A DNA stretch of 55,018 nucleotides from an uncultured Alphaproteobacteria bacterium (GCA_902547955.1 CACCPY010000010.1:1-55018), one strand, 5' to 3'; shown: positions 1-7,684, counted from the first letter of the stretch. Made by a program: numbers and translations. Notes: a model not told the origin generated them from the sequence alone.

Positions 1-1
1 A

Positions 2-139
2 GGTATGCAAAACTCAGGTCTTGGTATGACATTATCAATTCTTCACTTTAGTAAATTAGTGGCCTTACCATCGGCTATTTTTAGCTTGTGGCATAATATT
101 TCTTCTGTAGCACTTGTTTATTTATGGAAAAAAAAATAA
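2..139 (+). CDS. BASS-family sodium-dependent symporter, C-terminal fragment
   Basis: Only the last 45 codons are in the window; the reading frame enters from the left edge and ends at TAA 137-139. The fragment begins GMQNSGLGMTL and contains LPSAIFSLWHNIS, the conserved last part of bile acid:sodium symporter (BASS/SBF) family proteins, which move organic anions such as bile acids, pantothenate or keto acids with Na+ across the inner membrane. The substrate cannot be told from this piece. The family motif is clear, so the family call is fairly secure. A 28-base spacer with a good ribosome site separates it from the next gene, on the same strand. Confidence 0.75.
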   Translation, partial: GMQNSGLGMTLSILHFSKLVALPSAIFSLWHNISSVALVYLWKKK

Positions 140-167
140 GTTAATAATTTTATAGGAGAAATTTATT

Positions 168-398
168 ATGCAAATCAGCGCAAAAAATCAAAAACAAGGA
201 AGAGTTGCATCTGTTATCCATGGTTCAAGTTACTCGCAGGTAGCTGTTGAACAAACCGATGCTGATGGTGTGGCAACTGGTAGTTTTATACATGCAGCAA
301 TCCCCGTAGATATCTGTAAAAAAATGGAACTAACAAAAGGAAATATAGTTACATGTATTTTTCCTGCAGCTACAGTTATAATAGCCAAGCACGATTAA
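168..398 (+). CDS. Mop/TOBE-domain molybdate- or tungstate-binding protein
   Basis: A 76-residue protein that looks like a single Mop (molbindin/TOBE) domain: an N-terminal stretch resembling SARNQ-x-GxV (here SAKNQKQGRV), a central glycine-rich segment, and an end TVIIAKHD like the usual V(I/M)xA. Such domains bind molybdate or tungstate, either as small cytoplasmic storage proteins or as parts of ModE/ModC. An AGGAG ribosome site lies about 10 bases before the ATG. It sits directly upstream of a TupBC-type oxyanion ABC permease and ATPase, which supports a role in Mo/W handling. Family assignment is by motif; storage versus sensing is not decided. Confidence 0.75.
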   Translation: MQISAKNQKQGRVASVIHGSSYSQVAVEQTDADGVATGSFIHAAIPVDICKKMELTKGNIVTCIFPAATVIIAKHD

Positions 399-409
399 AA
401 TAACTATTA

Positions 410-1105
410 GTGGAAATTTTATATCAATCATTTAGTTTGATTTTTTCTTTTGATCCTAATTTATATGAAATAATTTTTTTATCTTTAAAGGTTTCTTTGA
501 GTGCATTGATAATTTCAACAATTTTGGCACTACCAATTTCAGCATTTGTTGCTATTAAAAACTTCTACGGAAAAAAAGTTTTAAAGCTTTTTTTTAATTC
601 CTTAATGGCTTTGCCACCAGTTTTTGTTGGTTTAATATTATATATTTTGTTTTCAAAAAGTGGTCCATTGGGTTTTTTTGAAATTTTGTATACACCATCG
701 ATTATGATAGTTGCACAAATAATTATTATTCTTCCTATTATAATTTCTATTTCAATTGAAAATTTAGAAATGATAAACAAAGAATATGAAGATTTTTTCC
801 TAATGTTTAATACTAAATTAAAAAGAAGAATTTTAACTTTATTATGGGATGCTAGATTTTCTTTAATTACATGTATTCTATCAGGTCTTGGAAGAGCATT
901 ATCAGAGGTTGGTGCAATAATAATTGTTGGGGGTAATATAATTCACTATACACGCGTGATGACTACCACTATTGCTCTTGAAACATCCAGAGGTAATCTT
1001 TCACTGGCTATGTCTTTAGGAATAATTTTAATTTTTATTGCTTTATTATTAAATTCCGTAGCTTTTGTTTTAAAGAATATTTCAATCAAAAATTCATATG
1101 AGTAA
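410..1105 (+). CDS. tupB: Tungstate/molybdate ABC transporter permease (TupB-like)
   Basis: A 231-residue integral membrane protein with about five to six hydrophobic helices, matching the length of TupB/WtpB-type permeases. The cytoplasmic coupling loop is visible as SGLGRALSEVGAIIIVGGN (about residues 160-180), the EAA-like motif of this family, and FNSLMALPPVFVGLILY matches the usual start of the membrane core. The start is GTG at 410; translation of the next gene begins 8 bases before this one ends, so the two are coupled. Tungstate versus molybdate is not certain. No binding protein (TupA) is encoded next to it. Confidence 0.8.
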   Translation: MEILYQSFSLIFSFDPNLYEIIFLSLKVSLSALIISTILALPISAFVAIKNFYGKKVLKLFFNSLMALPPVFVGLILYILFSKSGPLGFFEILYTPSIMIVAQIIIILPIIISISIENLEMINKEYEDFFLMFNTKLKRRILTLLWDARFSLITCILSGLGRALSEVGAIIIVGGNIIHYTRVMTTTIALETSRGNLSLAMSLGIILIFIALLLNSVAFVLKNISIKNSYE

Positions 1106-1775
1106 GAATTTACAAGTTGAGTTAAAAAATATTTTTTTTGAATTAGAAGGAAATGAAATATTTAAGAATTTTTCCTTAAGATTTTCATCTAAAGGCATAT
1201 CAATTATTTTAGGACCAAATGGATCCGGAAAAACTATTTTAACAAAAATTATGAAAGGCATAGTAAACATTGATAAAGGAAAAGTGCTTATTAAAAAAAA
1301 AAACGATATTGGATATGCTCCACAACAGGTGGTTTTTTTAAGAAGAAACGTTTTTGATAATATTGCTTTTCCTTTGAGAGTTAAAGGTAAAAGAGAGAGT
1401 TACGTAAAGCAAAGAGTAAATTATTTACTAACCGAATTTAATATTTTTGATAAAAAATCGTTCTCAGCAAGAAGTTTGTCGGCAGGAAATGCTCAGTTTA
1501 TTTCATTCGTTAGATCAATTGTTGATGACCCAAACATTTTAATTCTCGATGAGCCCTGTTCAAATTTAGATGAAATTCATAGAAAAAAAGTAGAATTATA
1601 TTTGAAACGAAACAAAAAAAAGAAAAAAATTATTATGATAACGCACGACTTTTTACAAGCTAAAAGATTAGCGGATGAGATAATATTAATAGAAAAAGGA
1701 AAATTTTTAGTTAAATATAATAAACAAAAATTTCTAAAAAATGAAAAAAATATTATTAAAGATTTTTTTTCATGA
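1098..1775 (+). CDS. tupC: ABC transporter ATP-binding protein (TupC-like)
   Basis: A 225-residue ATPase subunit. Walker A is GPNGSGKT (about residues 39-46), Walker B is ILILDEP and the H-loop is ITHD. The signature motif reads LSAGNAQ rather than LSGGQ, a mild departure. It overlaps the permease gene by 8 bases and would energise it for uptake of tungstate or molybdate. There is no C-terminal TOBE domain; the separate Mop protein at 168-398 may take that role. The C-terminus is very lysine-rich, as in other proteins of this AT-rich genome. Confidence 0.82.
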   Translation: MSKNLQVELKNIFFELEGNEIFKNFSLRFSSKGISIILGPNGSGKTILTKIMKGIVNIDKGKVLIKKKNDIGYAPQQVVFLRRNVFDNIAFPLRVKGKRESYVKQRVNYLLTEFNIFDKKSFSARSLSAGNAQFISFVRSIVDDPNILILDEPCSNLDEIHRKKVELYLKRNKKKKKIIMITHDFLQAKRLADEIILIEKGKFLVKYNKQKFLKNEKNIIKDFFS

Positions 1776-1806
1776 AAATTTTTTTTAAATAACGATATAT
1801 AAGTCT

Positions 1807-2112
1807 ATGTACGATTACCATATTTTCTGTTGTGTTAATGAGAGGCCTGATAGCGCAGTAAGGGAGTGTTGTAGAAAAAAAAAATCTTTGATTTTAAGAA
1901 ATCACATGAAAAAAAAAATAAGCGAACTGGGTTTAAAAAGAATAAGAGTAAATCAATCTGGGTGTTTAGACAAATGCGAGCTTGGACCAATAATGGTGAT
2001 CTATCCTCAAGGCGTATGGTATAGCTTTAAAAGTATACAGGATGTAGATGAAATTATTAATACACATCTGCTAAAAGGAAAGATAGTGAAGCGCTTGATT
2101 ATCAAAAGTTAA
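1807..2112 (+). CDS. (2Fe-2S) ferredoxin-like protein of thioredoxin fold
   Basis: A 101-residue protein of the thioredoxin-like [2Fe-2S] ferredoxin family. The cluster-ligand pattern is visible: an early CCVNERP followed by a second cysteine pair ECC, then SGCLDKCELGP and YPQGVWY. In many proteobacteria this family is annotated only as (2Fe-2S) ferredoxin domain protein, with an electron-transfer role that is not defined. It follows the TupBC genes after about 30 bases. Its stop codon interlocks with that of the convergent gene at 2109-2112 (TTAA read both ways), leaving no room for a terminator. Confidence 0.8.
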   Translation: MYDYHIFCCVNERPDSAVRECCRKKKSLILRNHMKKKISELGLKRIRVNQSGCLDKCELGPIMVIYPQGVWYSFKSIQDVDEIINTHLLKGKIVKRLIIKS

Positions 2113-2459
2113 GTAAAAATAGCTTTGATTTTAACCAAAAGTCTATAAATAGGTTTAGCTATGATTCTTATAATTTTAAAATCTAAGATGTAACTAAGAA
2201 ACTTTAGAAAAGGATACTCTCTCCAAATAATTTTAAAGGCATCGACACCTTTAATGACTCTTCCATTATGTAACTGGATGTGAAGAGATTCCATGAGTTC
2301 ACCTTTACTGATACCAAGACTTTTTAAATCTTTACTTCTACTATTTAAATCAATCCAATTAAATTTATTGTTTTTATCATGTTTATTGTAATAATTAATC
2401 TCTTTTGAGCAGACTTTACAACTACCATCAAAAAAAACTTTTATTTTTTTATCTTTCAT
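2109..2459 (-). CDS. Thiol-disulfide oxidoreductase, DCC family (DUF393)
   Basis: A 116-residue protein with the DUF393 hallmark near the N-terminus, FFDGSCKVCSKE, in which the DG-x-C-x-x-C motif gives the DCC family its name. Further family features are WIDLNSR and the later VDAFKIIWREYP. The CxxC motif suggests a thiol-disulfide redox activity, but the family is poorly characterised. It is the last gene of a minus-strand run that starts at the ferric-iron transporter. Its ATG overlaps the stop of the preceding membrane ORF (ATGA), so translation is probably coupled. Confidence 0.82.
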   Translation of the reverse strand: MKDKKIKVFFDGSCKVCSKEINYYNKHDKNNKFNWIDLNSRSKDLKSLGISKGELMESLHIQLHNGRVIKGVDAFKIIWREYPFLKFLSYILDFKIIRIIAKPIYRLLVKIKAIFT

Positions 2460-2923
2460 ATAACTTGACTCTCGATAATTTGAAGTGTGATTCTAGTAAA
2501 GAAATAGGTAGCATTTAGAGATATTACAAACATTATTAAATACCTTATTGATTTATCAAGACCATCACCAATCCAATTTATAAATCTATCTGATTCCGCA
2601 ATTTTAATACAAAGTTCAAAAAGCATAACAAAAGAGAATATAAAGTTTGCAATTTGTAAACCTTTAATACCAAATGTTTGAAAAAAAACAAACGCAAGTA
2701 TTAGGAAACTAATAATATAAAGTAGATAGAAACTAATTTTTGAATCTTTTAAAAGAATAAGATTAAGCTTTTCAATATTAAATAGTTTAGCAATATTCAA
2801 AACTAAAAAAACTAATAAAGTGTGGATGCAAGATAAAATTAGAATGAGTAAGTTAAGACTGTTTATTGTTTTTTCCTTTTTTTTTGAAGTCCTTCTGTGA
2901 GAGTTGGAACAAAAAACCAACAA
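2456..2923 (-). CDS. Unrecognised membrane protein (possible 3' part of a frameshifted gene)
   Basis: 155 codons with four strongly hydrophobic segments, probably membrane helices, separated by short charged loops; I do not recognise the family. The first about 19 residues are polar and overlap the preceding ORF by 71 bases, an unusually large overlap. No ATG lies between 2923 and the first helix, and no good ribosome site was seen. The overlap contains a run of nine A's (minus strand) at 2877-2885, and removing one base there would join this frame to the upstream 76-residue ORF. Either it starts at 2923 or it is the rest of that gene. Confidence 0.5.
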   Translation of the reverse strand: MLVFCSNSHRRTSKKKEKTINSLNLLILILSCIHTLLVFLVLNIAKLFNIEKLNLILLKDSKISFYLLYIISFLILAFVFFQTFGIKGLQIANFIFSFVMLFELCIKIAESDRFINWIGDGLDKSIRYLIMFVISLNATYFFTRITLQIIESQVI

Positions 2924-3083
2924 ATAATATAGCTAACACGTAAAAGACTATAAAACCTAAAGGGTTATCAACCATCGATTTGTGAACAGAATCTTGTTGA
3001 CAAATTAAATCCTCTTTGAATGTTTTAACTTTCTCATTACAGAATTCAAAATTGGTTTTATGTTTTGTTTCTTTTTGTTCCAA
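2853..3083 (-). CDS. Small unrecognised protein with one membrane segment
   Basis: A 76-residue ORF with a polar, lysine- and glutamate-rich N-terminal half containing two cysteines, then one hydrophobic helix (about residues 43-61, NPLGFIVFYVLAILFVGFLF), then a basic tail. The family is not recognised. It begins 2 bases after the DUF6494 gene ends, so it belongs to the same transcription unit. Its last 71 bases overlap the next ORF, across an A9 tract where a one-base change would fuse the two into a single protein of about 207 residues with five helices. Confidence 0.5.
   Translation of the reverse strand: MEQKETKHKTNFEFCNEKVKTFKEDLICQQDSVHKSMVDNPLGFIVFYVLAILFVGFLFQLSQKDFKKKGKNNKQS
2877..2885 (-). 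repeat. A9 homopolymer in the overlap of two membrane ORFs
   Basis: Nine T's on the plus strand (A9 as transcribed) lie in the region where the 76-residue and 155-residue minus-strand ORFs overlap. Moving from the first frame to the second needs a +1 shift, equal to losing one A. It could be a sequencing or assembly error, a transcriptional slippage site, or chance in an AT-rich genome. Confidence 0.6.
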
Positions 3084-3085
3084 TT

Positions 3086-3295
3086 TTATATTTCAATTTC
3101 AATCTCGCCTTCAATTTTTTCATTTAGATTAAGTTCTTCCGAAAATAATTGAGCAGAGATAATTATTTTTTTTGAATTTGATATATTTGAAGATTTAATT
3201 TTTTCTCTAACCTTCTCTTCAATTTTTCTCTGTGATGTTATACCAACATTTTTTAAAAATTTTCTAACTGACAAATTTAATTTTTCTTCATTCAT
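3086..3295 (-). CDS. DUF6494 family protein
   Basis: A 69-residue protein matching the short DUF6494 family: it starts MNEEKLNLSVRKFLKNVGIT followed by SQRKIEEKV, and ends with the typical acidic stretch EGEIEIEI. The function of this family is unknown; members are small soluble proteins common in proteobacteria. It lies 53 bases downstream of fbpC and 2 bases upstream of the next small ORF, so it may be read from the iron-transport promoter. The family assignment rests on remembered motif similarity. Confidence 0.65.
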   Translation of the reverse strand: MNEEKLNLSVRKFLKNVGITSQRKIEEKVREKIKSSNISNSKKIIISAQLFSEELNLNEKIEGEIEIEI

Positions 3296-3348
3296 AAAAA
3301 TTAGATTAATTTTACAAATTGAAATTGTAAAGTTTTATATGTTTTTTT

Positions 3349-4404
3349 TTAAAAACAAACTAAATGCTTTATTATTATTGGAGTTTTTACTCCAAAATAT
3401 TCATTGATTGTATGTTGATGAATGTGATGAGAATGAACAAGTACGGGGAGTATCTCTTTGGCAGAAACTTTTAAAAAATATATAAAATTAGTACCTAAAA
3501 ATCTTTTATCTATTATTTTAAATTTAAGATTACTTTTGTCACTATGTATTAAATCCTCAGGTTGAACAAGAAGCTTAACTATATCCCCTTTTTTAAATTT
3601 TCTAACGAATTTACCTTTTATTACTCCTAAAATATTATGCTCTAACTCATTATCAGAAATAACTTTTGCATTCAAAAATGCCCCTTTATTAAAAAAATTT
3701 GCTACATCTTGTGATGCTGGGAAATGATAAATATTGTAGGGGTTATCAAATTGAATTAATTTATTTTTAGAAAAAAGACAACATTTTCCTCCAAAATAAA
3801 ATGCTTCCTCATAATTGTGGGTAACAATTATCGTGCTAATTTTATTTTCTTTTAAAAGATTTTTTAAGTTTACTTGTAATTTTTCCTTCAAACCTATGTC
3901 TACATTTGAAAATGGTTCGTCTAAGAGTAATAGAGATGGATTTGATAAAAGTGATCTTACAAGAGAAGCTCTTTGTGCTTCACCCGCACTAATTTCATGA
4001 GGAAATTTCTTTAATAGCGATTCTAGTTGAAAAAGTTCAATACATTCTTCTAACTTTATTTTTCTTTTAATCTTTGACTTTCTTTTTTCGCCAATTATTA
4101 AATTTTGATAAACATTTAGATGTGGAAACAAGCTGTTATCTTGAAAAGATAGAGCAATACCTCTTTTCTCAGGTTCAATAAAAAAATCTTTAGATGAAAT
4201 TAAACTGTTATTAAGCCAAATTTCTCCCTTATAAATTTTTTCTAAACCTGCAATTGTTCGAAGAATAGTTGTTTTTCCAACTCCAGATGGTCCAAGAATA
4301 GAAATTATATCACCAGGATTTTTAATATTAAATGTAACATCAATTAACTTATGATCGCTACTTGAAGAAAATGTTACATTTTTTACATCAAAAAAATTTT
4401 TCAT
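3349..4404 (-). CDS. fbpC: Ferric iron ABC transporter ATP-binding protein
   Basis: A 351-residue ATPase of the FbpC/AfuC type. Walker A is GPSGVGKTT (about residues 38-46), the Q-loop is SFQDNSLFPHL, the signature is ISAGEAQR, Walker B is LLLLDEP and the H-loop is VTHN. The last about 110 residues form the regulatory TOBE-like extension found in Fe3+ and related importers. It follows the permease gene after 13 bases, completing an fbpA-fbpB-fbpC order on the minus strand. It powers ferric iron import through FbpB across the inner membrane. Confidence 0.88.
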   Translation of the reverse strand: MKNFFDVKNVTFSSSSDHKLIDVTFNIKNPGDIISILGPSGVGKTTILRTIAGLEKIYKGEIWLNNSLISSKDFFIEPEKRGIALSFQDNSLFPHLNVYQNLIIGEKRKSKIKRKIKLEECIELFQLESLLKKFPHEISAGEAQRASLVRSLLSNPSLLLLDEPFSNVDIGLKEKLQVNLKNLLKENKISTIIVTHNYEEAFYFGGKCCLFSKNKLIQFDNPYNIYHFPASQDVANFFNKGAFLNAKVISDNELEHNILGVIKGKFVRKFKKGDIVKLLVQPEDLIHSDKSNLKFKIIDKRFLGTNFIYFLKVSAKEILPVLVHSHHIHQHTINEYFGVKTPIIIKHLVCF

Positions 4405-4417
4405 TATTTTTTATAGA

Positions 4418-6049
4418 TTATTTCTTATCTATTAAAAAGAATTTTATTGACAATATAATTAAAAGTGATGACCACAAAATTATAAAAAGTGAGGGAACTG
4501 CTGCTGCTTCGATTAAATCATTCGATGCCATGTTAAACGCTTTAGTTGAAAAAGTTTCAAAGTTAAATGGTCTTAATATTAGGGTAATTGGTAATTCCTT
4601 AATTATCTCAATAGATATTAATATGAAAGCAAAAACAAAATGACTTTTTAATAGAGGAAAATGAATTTTTTTTAAAATTTTTAATTTGTCAAACCCCAGT
4701 AACAATGCACTATCATCAATTGTTTTATTTATTTTTAAATAAACGGTTTTTATAGTATTGAAAGAAATTGAATAAAATCTTATCACATATCCAAAAATTA
4801 GACCTGCAAGTGATCCAATGAAATAACTTTTTATGCTTAAGTGTAATAGATTATCAATTAAAGAAAAAAAAGTTATTATTGCAACAGAAATAACTATTCC
4901 TGGTATTGCGTAACCGGCAATTGATAGATTTGAAAAAAAACTTAAAACGTTACTTTTTAAAACTCTTGTCCCAAAATTTACAAAAAATGAAAGAAAGATA
5001 ATAACTGTTGATGCAAAAAAAATTAATTTCATTGAATTAAAATTTATAGAAATAATTTCCAGAAAATCAAAAGAATTTGGAAATGTAAACGACCAGAAGA
5101 GCATTTGAAATAAAGGAAATAAAAAACTGATAAAAAAGATTGTAAAACAGAATAAAAAAGCCAGAATTCTTTTTGTACCTTTTAAATTAATTTTTTCATT
5201 TTTTCTTTTTAATGAACTAGTAGAATTATGAAACTTCATATTTTTTCTAAAAAAACTTTCAAGTACAAAAAGAGTTAAAATAAAAAAAAGCAATAAGAAT
5301 GACAGAACATTTGCTGTTTTTAAATCATCAAAAATGAACCACGAATTGTAAATGCCGGTAGTGAATGTAGACAAACCAAAAAAGGAAACAGTTCCAAAAT
5401 CAGCTAAAGTTTCCATACCAACTAAACTCAATCCAATGAAAATAGCTGGTCTAGCAGATGGTAGTATTATTTTAAAAAAAATATCAAAAGTTGTGAAACC
5501 TAAATTTTTTCCAACCTCAATAAGATTTTTAGATTGATTTAAAAAAGATGATCTTGTAAGGATAAATACATAACCAAATAAAGTTAAACTCAGTGAAATA
5601 ATCGAGCCTAAAAAAGGTCCTAAGTTAGGAAGAATAGAATTGATTATTTTTTCATCCAAAAAATAATTTAAAATTGAATAAAATGTTCCGTAGTTCTCAA
5701 AAAAACCTGATAGTGTATAACCAAAAATATAAGGCGGTATTGCAAATGATAATAATAATGAATATTTAAAAAAATTCACAAAAGGAAATTCATAAAAAGA
5801 AACTAGATACGCTGAGAAAGTTCCTAAAAAAAATGTTATAAAAAGCACACTAATGAGTATAAATAACGAGTTTTTTGTGTATCTCACAAGCTCTGTTTGA
5901 GAGAAAAATTTAAAATACTCATTATCCACGCTTATATTTCCAAGGATCACTCCAAAAATTGGTGCAATAATTAATAAAGATATTATTAGTGAAAAAACAT
6001 ATACTGATCTATCAATAAAGTTGAATGATTTATGCTTTTTTGCAAACAA
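4418..6049 (-). CDS. fbpB: Ferric iron ABC transporter permease
   Basis: A 543-residue permease of the two-domain FbpB type: two homologous halves of about six helices each in one polypeptide. Coupling-loop (EAA-like) segments are visible in both halves, the first around LIEVGKNLGFTTFDIFFKIILP and the second around DSALLLGFDKLKILKKIHFP. It lies 3 bases after fbpA and 13 before fbpC, so the three genes form one operon. It passes Fe3+ delivered by the periplasmic binding protein to the cytoplasm. Confidence 0.87.
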   Translation of the reverse strand: MFAKKHKSFNFIDRSVYVFSLIISLLIIAPIFGVILGNISVDNEYFKFFSQTELVRYTKNSLFILISVLFITFFLGTFSAYLVSFYEFPFVNFFKYSLLLSFAIPPYIFGYTLSGFFENYGTFYSILNYFLDEKIINSILPNLGPFLGSIISLSLTLFGYVFILTRSSFLNQSKNLIEVGKNLGFTTFDIFFKIILPSARPAIFIGLSLVGMETLADFGTVSFFGLSTFTTGIYNSWFIFDDLKTANVLSFLLLFFILTLFVLESFFRKNMKFHNSTSSLKRKNEKINLKGTKRILAFLFCFTIFFISFLFPLFQMLFWSFTFPNSFDFLEIISINFNSMKLIFFASTVIIFLSFFVNFGTRVLKSNVLSFFSNLSIAGYAIPGIVISVAIITFFSLIDNLLHLSIKSYFIGSLAGLIFGYVIRFYSISFNTIKTVYLKINKTIDDSALLLGFDKLKILKKIHFPLLKSHFVFAFILISIEIIKELPITLILRPFNFETFSTKAFNMASNDLIEAAAVPSLFIILWSSLLIILSIKFFLIDKK

Positions 6050-6052
6050 AAT

Positions 6053-7063
6053 TTAGTTCCATCCAGCTTTTTTCATAAGCTTAAATGCTTCGGCTTGTCT
6101 TTTTCCATAGATTGAAACATCTATTGATGTATCTTCTTTGAAATTACTACTGAGATTATACTCTGGTTTGTCAACACCTTTATCATCTATAACAGGATAC
6201 TCAAATGAGTTACTACAAAACTCTGATTGCGAATCATTGGTCAATAAAAATTCCAAAAATTTTTCTGCTTTTTTTTTATTTTTCGAAAATTTAATAATCC
6301 CTGCTCCTGAAATATTAATATGTGCTCCTCTATTTAATTGATTTGGAAAAATTGGTATTACTTTTTCCGCAGCTTTTTTTTGCTCAATTCCTTTTTTACC
6401 TGAGAGCATCAATGCATAATAATATGAGTTGGCGATTGCTAACTTAGCTTCACCGGAGGCTACCATTAATATTTGTGCTCTGTCGTTTCCTTGGGGTGAG
6501 CGAGCAAAATTGTTTACAAGGCCTTCAAGCCATTTTTTTGTGTTATTCACCCCGTTGTGTTCTAGCATAGAGGCTACAAGGGATTGATTATAAATATTAT
6601 TAGATTGTCTCACTGCGATGGAATTTAACCATTTTTTATCCGATAGATCTTCATAAGAAATGTCTTCAATTTCTTTTTTTGATAAAAAATTGGGATTATA
6701 ATATAAGATTCTTGATCTTTTTGTAATACCAACCCAAAAGTCATTTCTGAGTGAGATAGGTACTTTTTTTTTAATAAATTCTGATTTAATTTTTGAAAAC
6801 AAGTTTTTATTCTGTGCGGAGTACAATGCTCCAGCATCGGCTAAAAATAATATATCAGCTTTACTATTATTACCTTCTTCAAAAATTCTTTTTTCCAAAA
6901 TTTTTGACTTTCCAGATATGATATTGATCTTGATACCTGTTTGATCAGTGAATTTTTTAAAAAGTCTTGCGTCGGACTCATAATGTCGAGATGTAAAAAG
7001 ATTAATTTCGTTTGCAGTAGCAGAATTTACAAAAATGAACAGAAATAAGAAAACTTTAAACAT
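6053..7063 (-). CDS. fbpA: Periplasmic Fe3+-binding protein of ABC transporter
   Basis: A 336-residue extracellular solute-binding protein with an N-terminal signal peptide (hydrophobic residues 2-12, cleavage probably after SATA). The start of the mature protein, EINLFTSRHYESD, is typical of FbpA/FutA. The consecutive tyrosines in ANSYYYAL (about residues 215-222) match the iron-liganding tyrosine pair of the family. It is the first gene of the fbpABC operon. A near-consensus Fur box ends only 4 bases before its start codon, indicating iron-dependent repression. No Shine-Dalgarno sequence is present because the box fills the leader. Confidence 0.88.
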   Translation of the reverse strand: MFKVFLFLFIFVNSATANEINLFTSRHYESDARLFKKFTDQTGIKINIISGKSKILEKRIFEEGNNSKADILFLADAGALYSAQNKNLFSKIKSEFIKKKVPISLRNDFWVGITKRSRILYYNPNFLSKKEIEDISYEDLSDKKWLNSIAVRQSNNIYNQSLVASMLEHNGVNNTKKWLEGLVNNFARSPQGNDRAQILMVASGEAKLAIANSYYYALMLSGKKGIEQKKAAEKVIPIFPNQLNRGAHINISGAGIIKFSKNKKKAEKFLEFLLTNDSQSEFCSNSFEYPVIDDKGVDKPEYNLSSNFKEDTSIDVSIYGKRQAEAFKLMKKAGWN

Positions 7064-7067
7064 TTAT

Positions 7068-7086
7068 GATAATGATAATTATTATT
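7068..7086 (-). promoter_or_regulatory. Fur box in front of fbpABC
   Basis: The plus-strand sequence GATAATGATAATTATTATT matches the classical 19-base Fur consensus (GATAATGATAATCATTATC) at 17 of 19 positions. It lies 4 bases upstream of the fbpA start codon. A TTGACA hexamer on the same strand as fbpA is at 7118-7123 (plus-strand TGTCAA), about 31 bases upstream of the box, so the box would cover the region downstream of the -10 element. A repressor there would block transcription of the iron importer when iron is plentiful. Confidence 0.8.
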
Positions 7087-7128
7087 AATTTAAATAAATA
7101 ATTACAATACCTATATTTGTCAATAAGT

Positions 7129-7158
7129 ATTCACAGGCAGGGTTAACTACCTGTGAAT
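7129..7158 (-). terminator. Hairpin downstream of the small heat-shock gene
   Basis: A 9-base perfect inverted repeat, ATTCACAGG ... CCTGTGAAT, with a 12-base loop, starts 10 bases beyond the stop codon of the heat-shock gene. Its G+C content is much higher than the surroundings. Read on the minus strand it is followed by ACTTATTG, so the U-tract is weak and intrinsic termination is likely but not certain. It insulates the gene from the fbpA promoter, whose -35 hexamer starts 5 bases further on. Confidence 0.55.
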
Positions 7159-7168
7159 GTTGTGGTTG

Positions 7169-7594
7169 TTATTTAATACTTATTAATTTTGGTTTTTTAT
7201 TTTCTGGTATGAATCTCTCTAACTTAATAGAAAGCATACCATCTTTCATTTCAGCATTTTTAACAATAATTTCATCTGATAATGTAAATTTTCTGACAAA
7301 TGATCTTAAAGATATACCTTGATGTATGAGATTTACATTCTTTTCTGAACTATCTTTCTTTTTTGATTTAACGGTAAGTTCTCCATTAGATAGTTCGATC
7401 TCAATGTTATCTTTGTTAAAACCAGCCAAAGCCATTTCGATGACATAATTATTATCATCATGTTTACTAATATTGTATGGTGGGTAAGATTGAGAATTAT
7501 CCATATCCATTTCGAAAAGTTTATCAAATAAGCTGTCAAAACCAACGCTATATGGAAGGAATTTATTAGTGTCAAATGTAGTTATGTTTTGCAT
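7169..7594 (-). CDS. Small heat-shock protein, Hsp20/IbpA type
   Basis: A 141-residue chaperone. The alpha-crystallin domain covers about residues 35-130, with the conserved VIEMALAGFNKDNIEIEL segment and later MKDGMLSIKLER. It holds partly unfolded proteins during stress. I place the start at the ATG at 7594, not at an in-frame ATG 42 bases further upstream, because an AAGGAG ribosome site lies 7 bases before 7594 and the protein then begins MQNITTFDTNKFLPYSVGFD as in IbpA-like proteins. The region upstream (7595-7684) carries GACATCATGTC and related repeats that may be part of its promoter. Confidence 0.88.
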   Translation of the reverse strand: MQNITTFDTNKFLPYSVGFDSLFDKLFEMDMDNSQSYPPYNISKHDDNNYVIEMALAGFNKDNIEIELSNGELTVKSKKKDSSEKNVNLIHQGISLRSFVRKFTLSDEIIVKNAEMKDGMLSIKLERFIPENKKPKLISIK

Positions 7595-7684
7595 TATTAT
7601 CTCCTTTAAATAAGCAAGATTAGTATTACATCCCAAAATTAGGCGATGTTTATAATGTTAATATAATGTCAAAAAGACATCATG

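Noticed and set aside
1098-1775. Altered ABC signature (LSAGN) as evidence of an inactive ATPase
   Set aside because: All other catalytic motifs are intact, and small changes in the signature are tolerated in this family; the FbpC here also has ISAGE.
3296-3348. Terminator between fbpC and the DUF6494 gene
   Set aside because: An imperfect inverted repeat (TTTACAAATT/AAATTGTAAA) exists, but it is entirely A/T-rich and is not followed by a clear U-tract on the minus strand.
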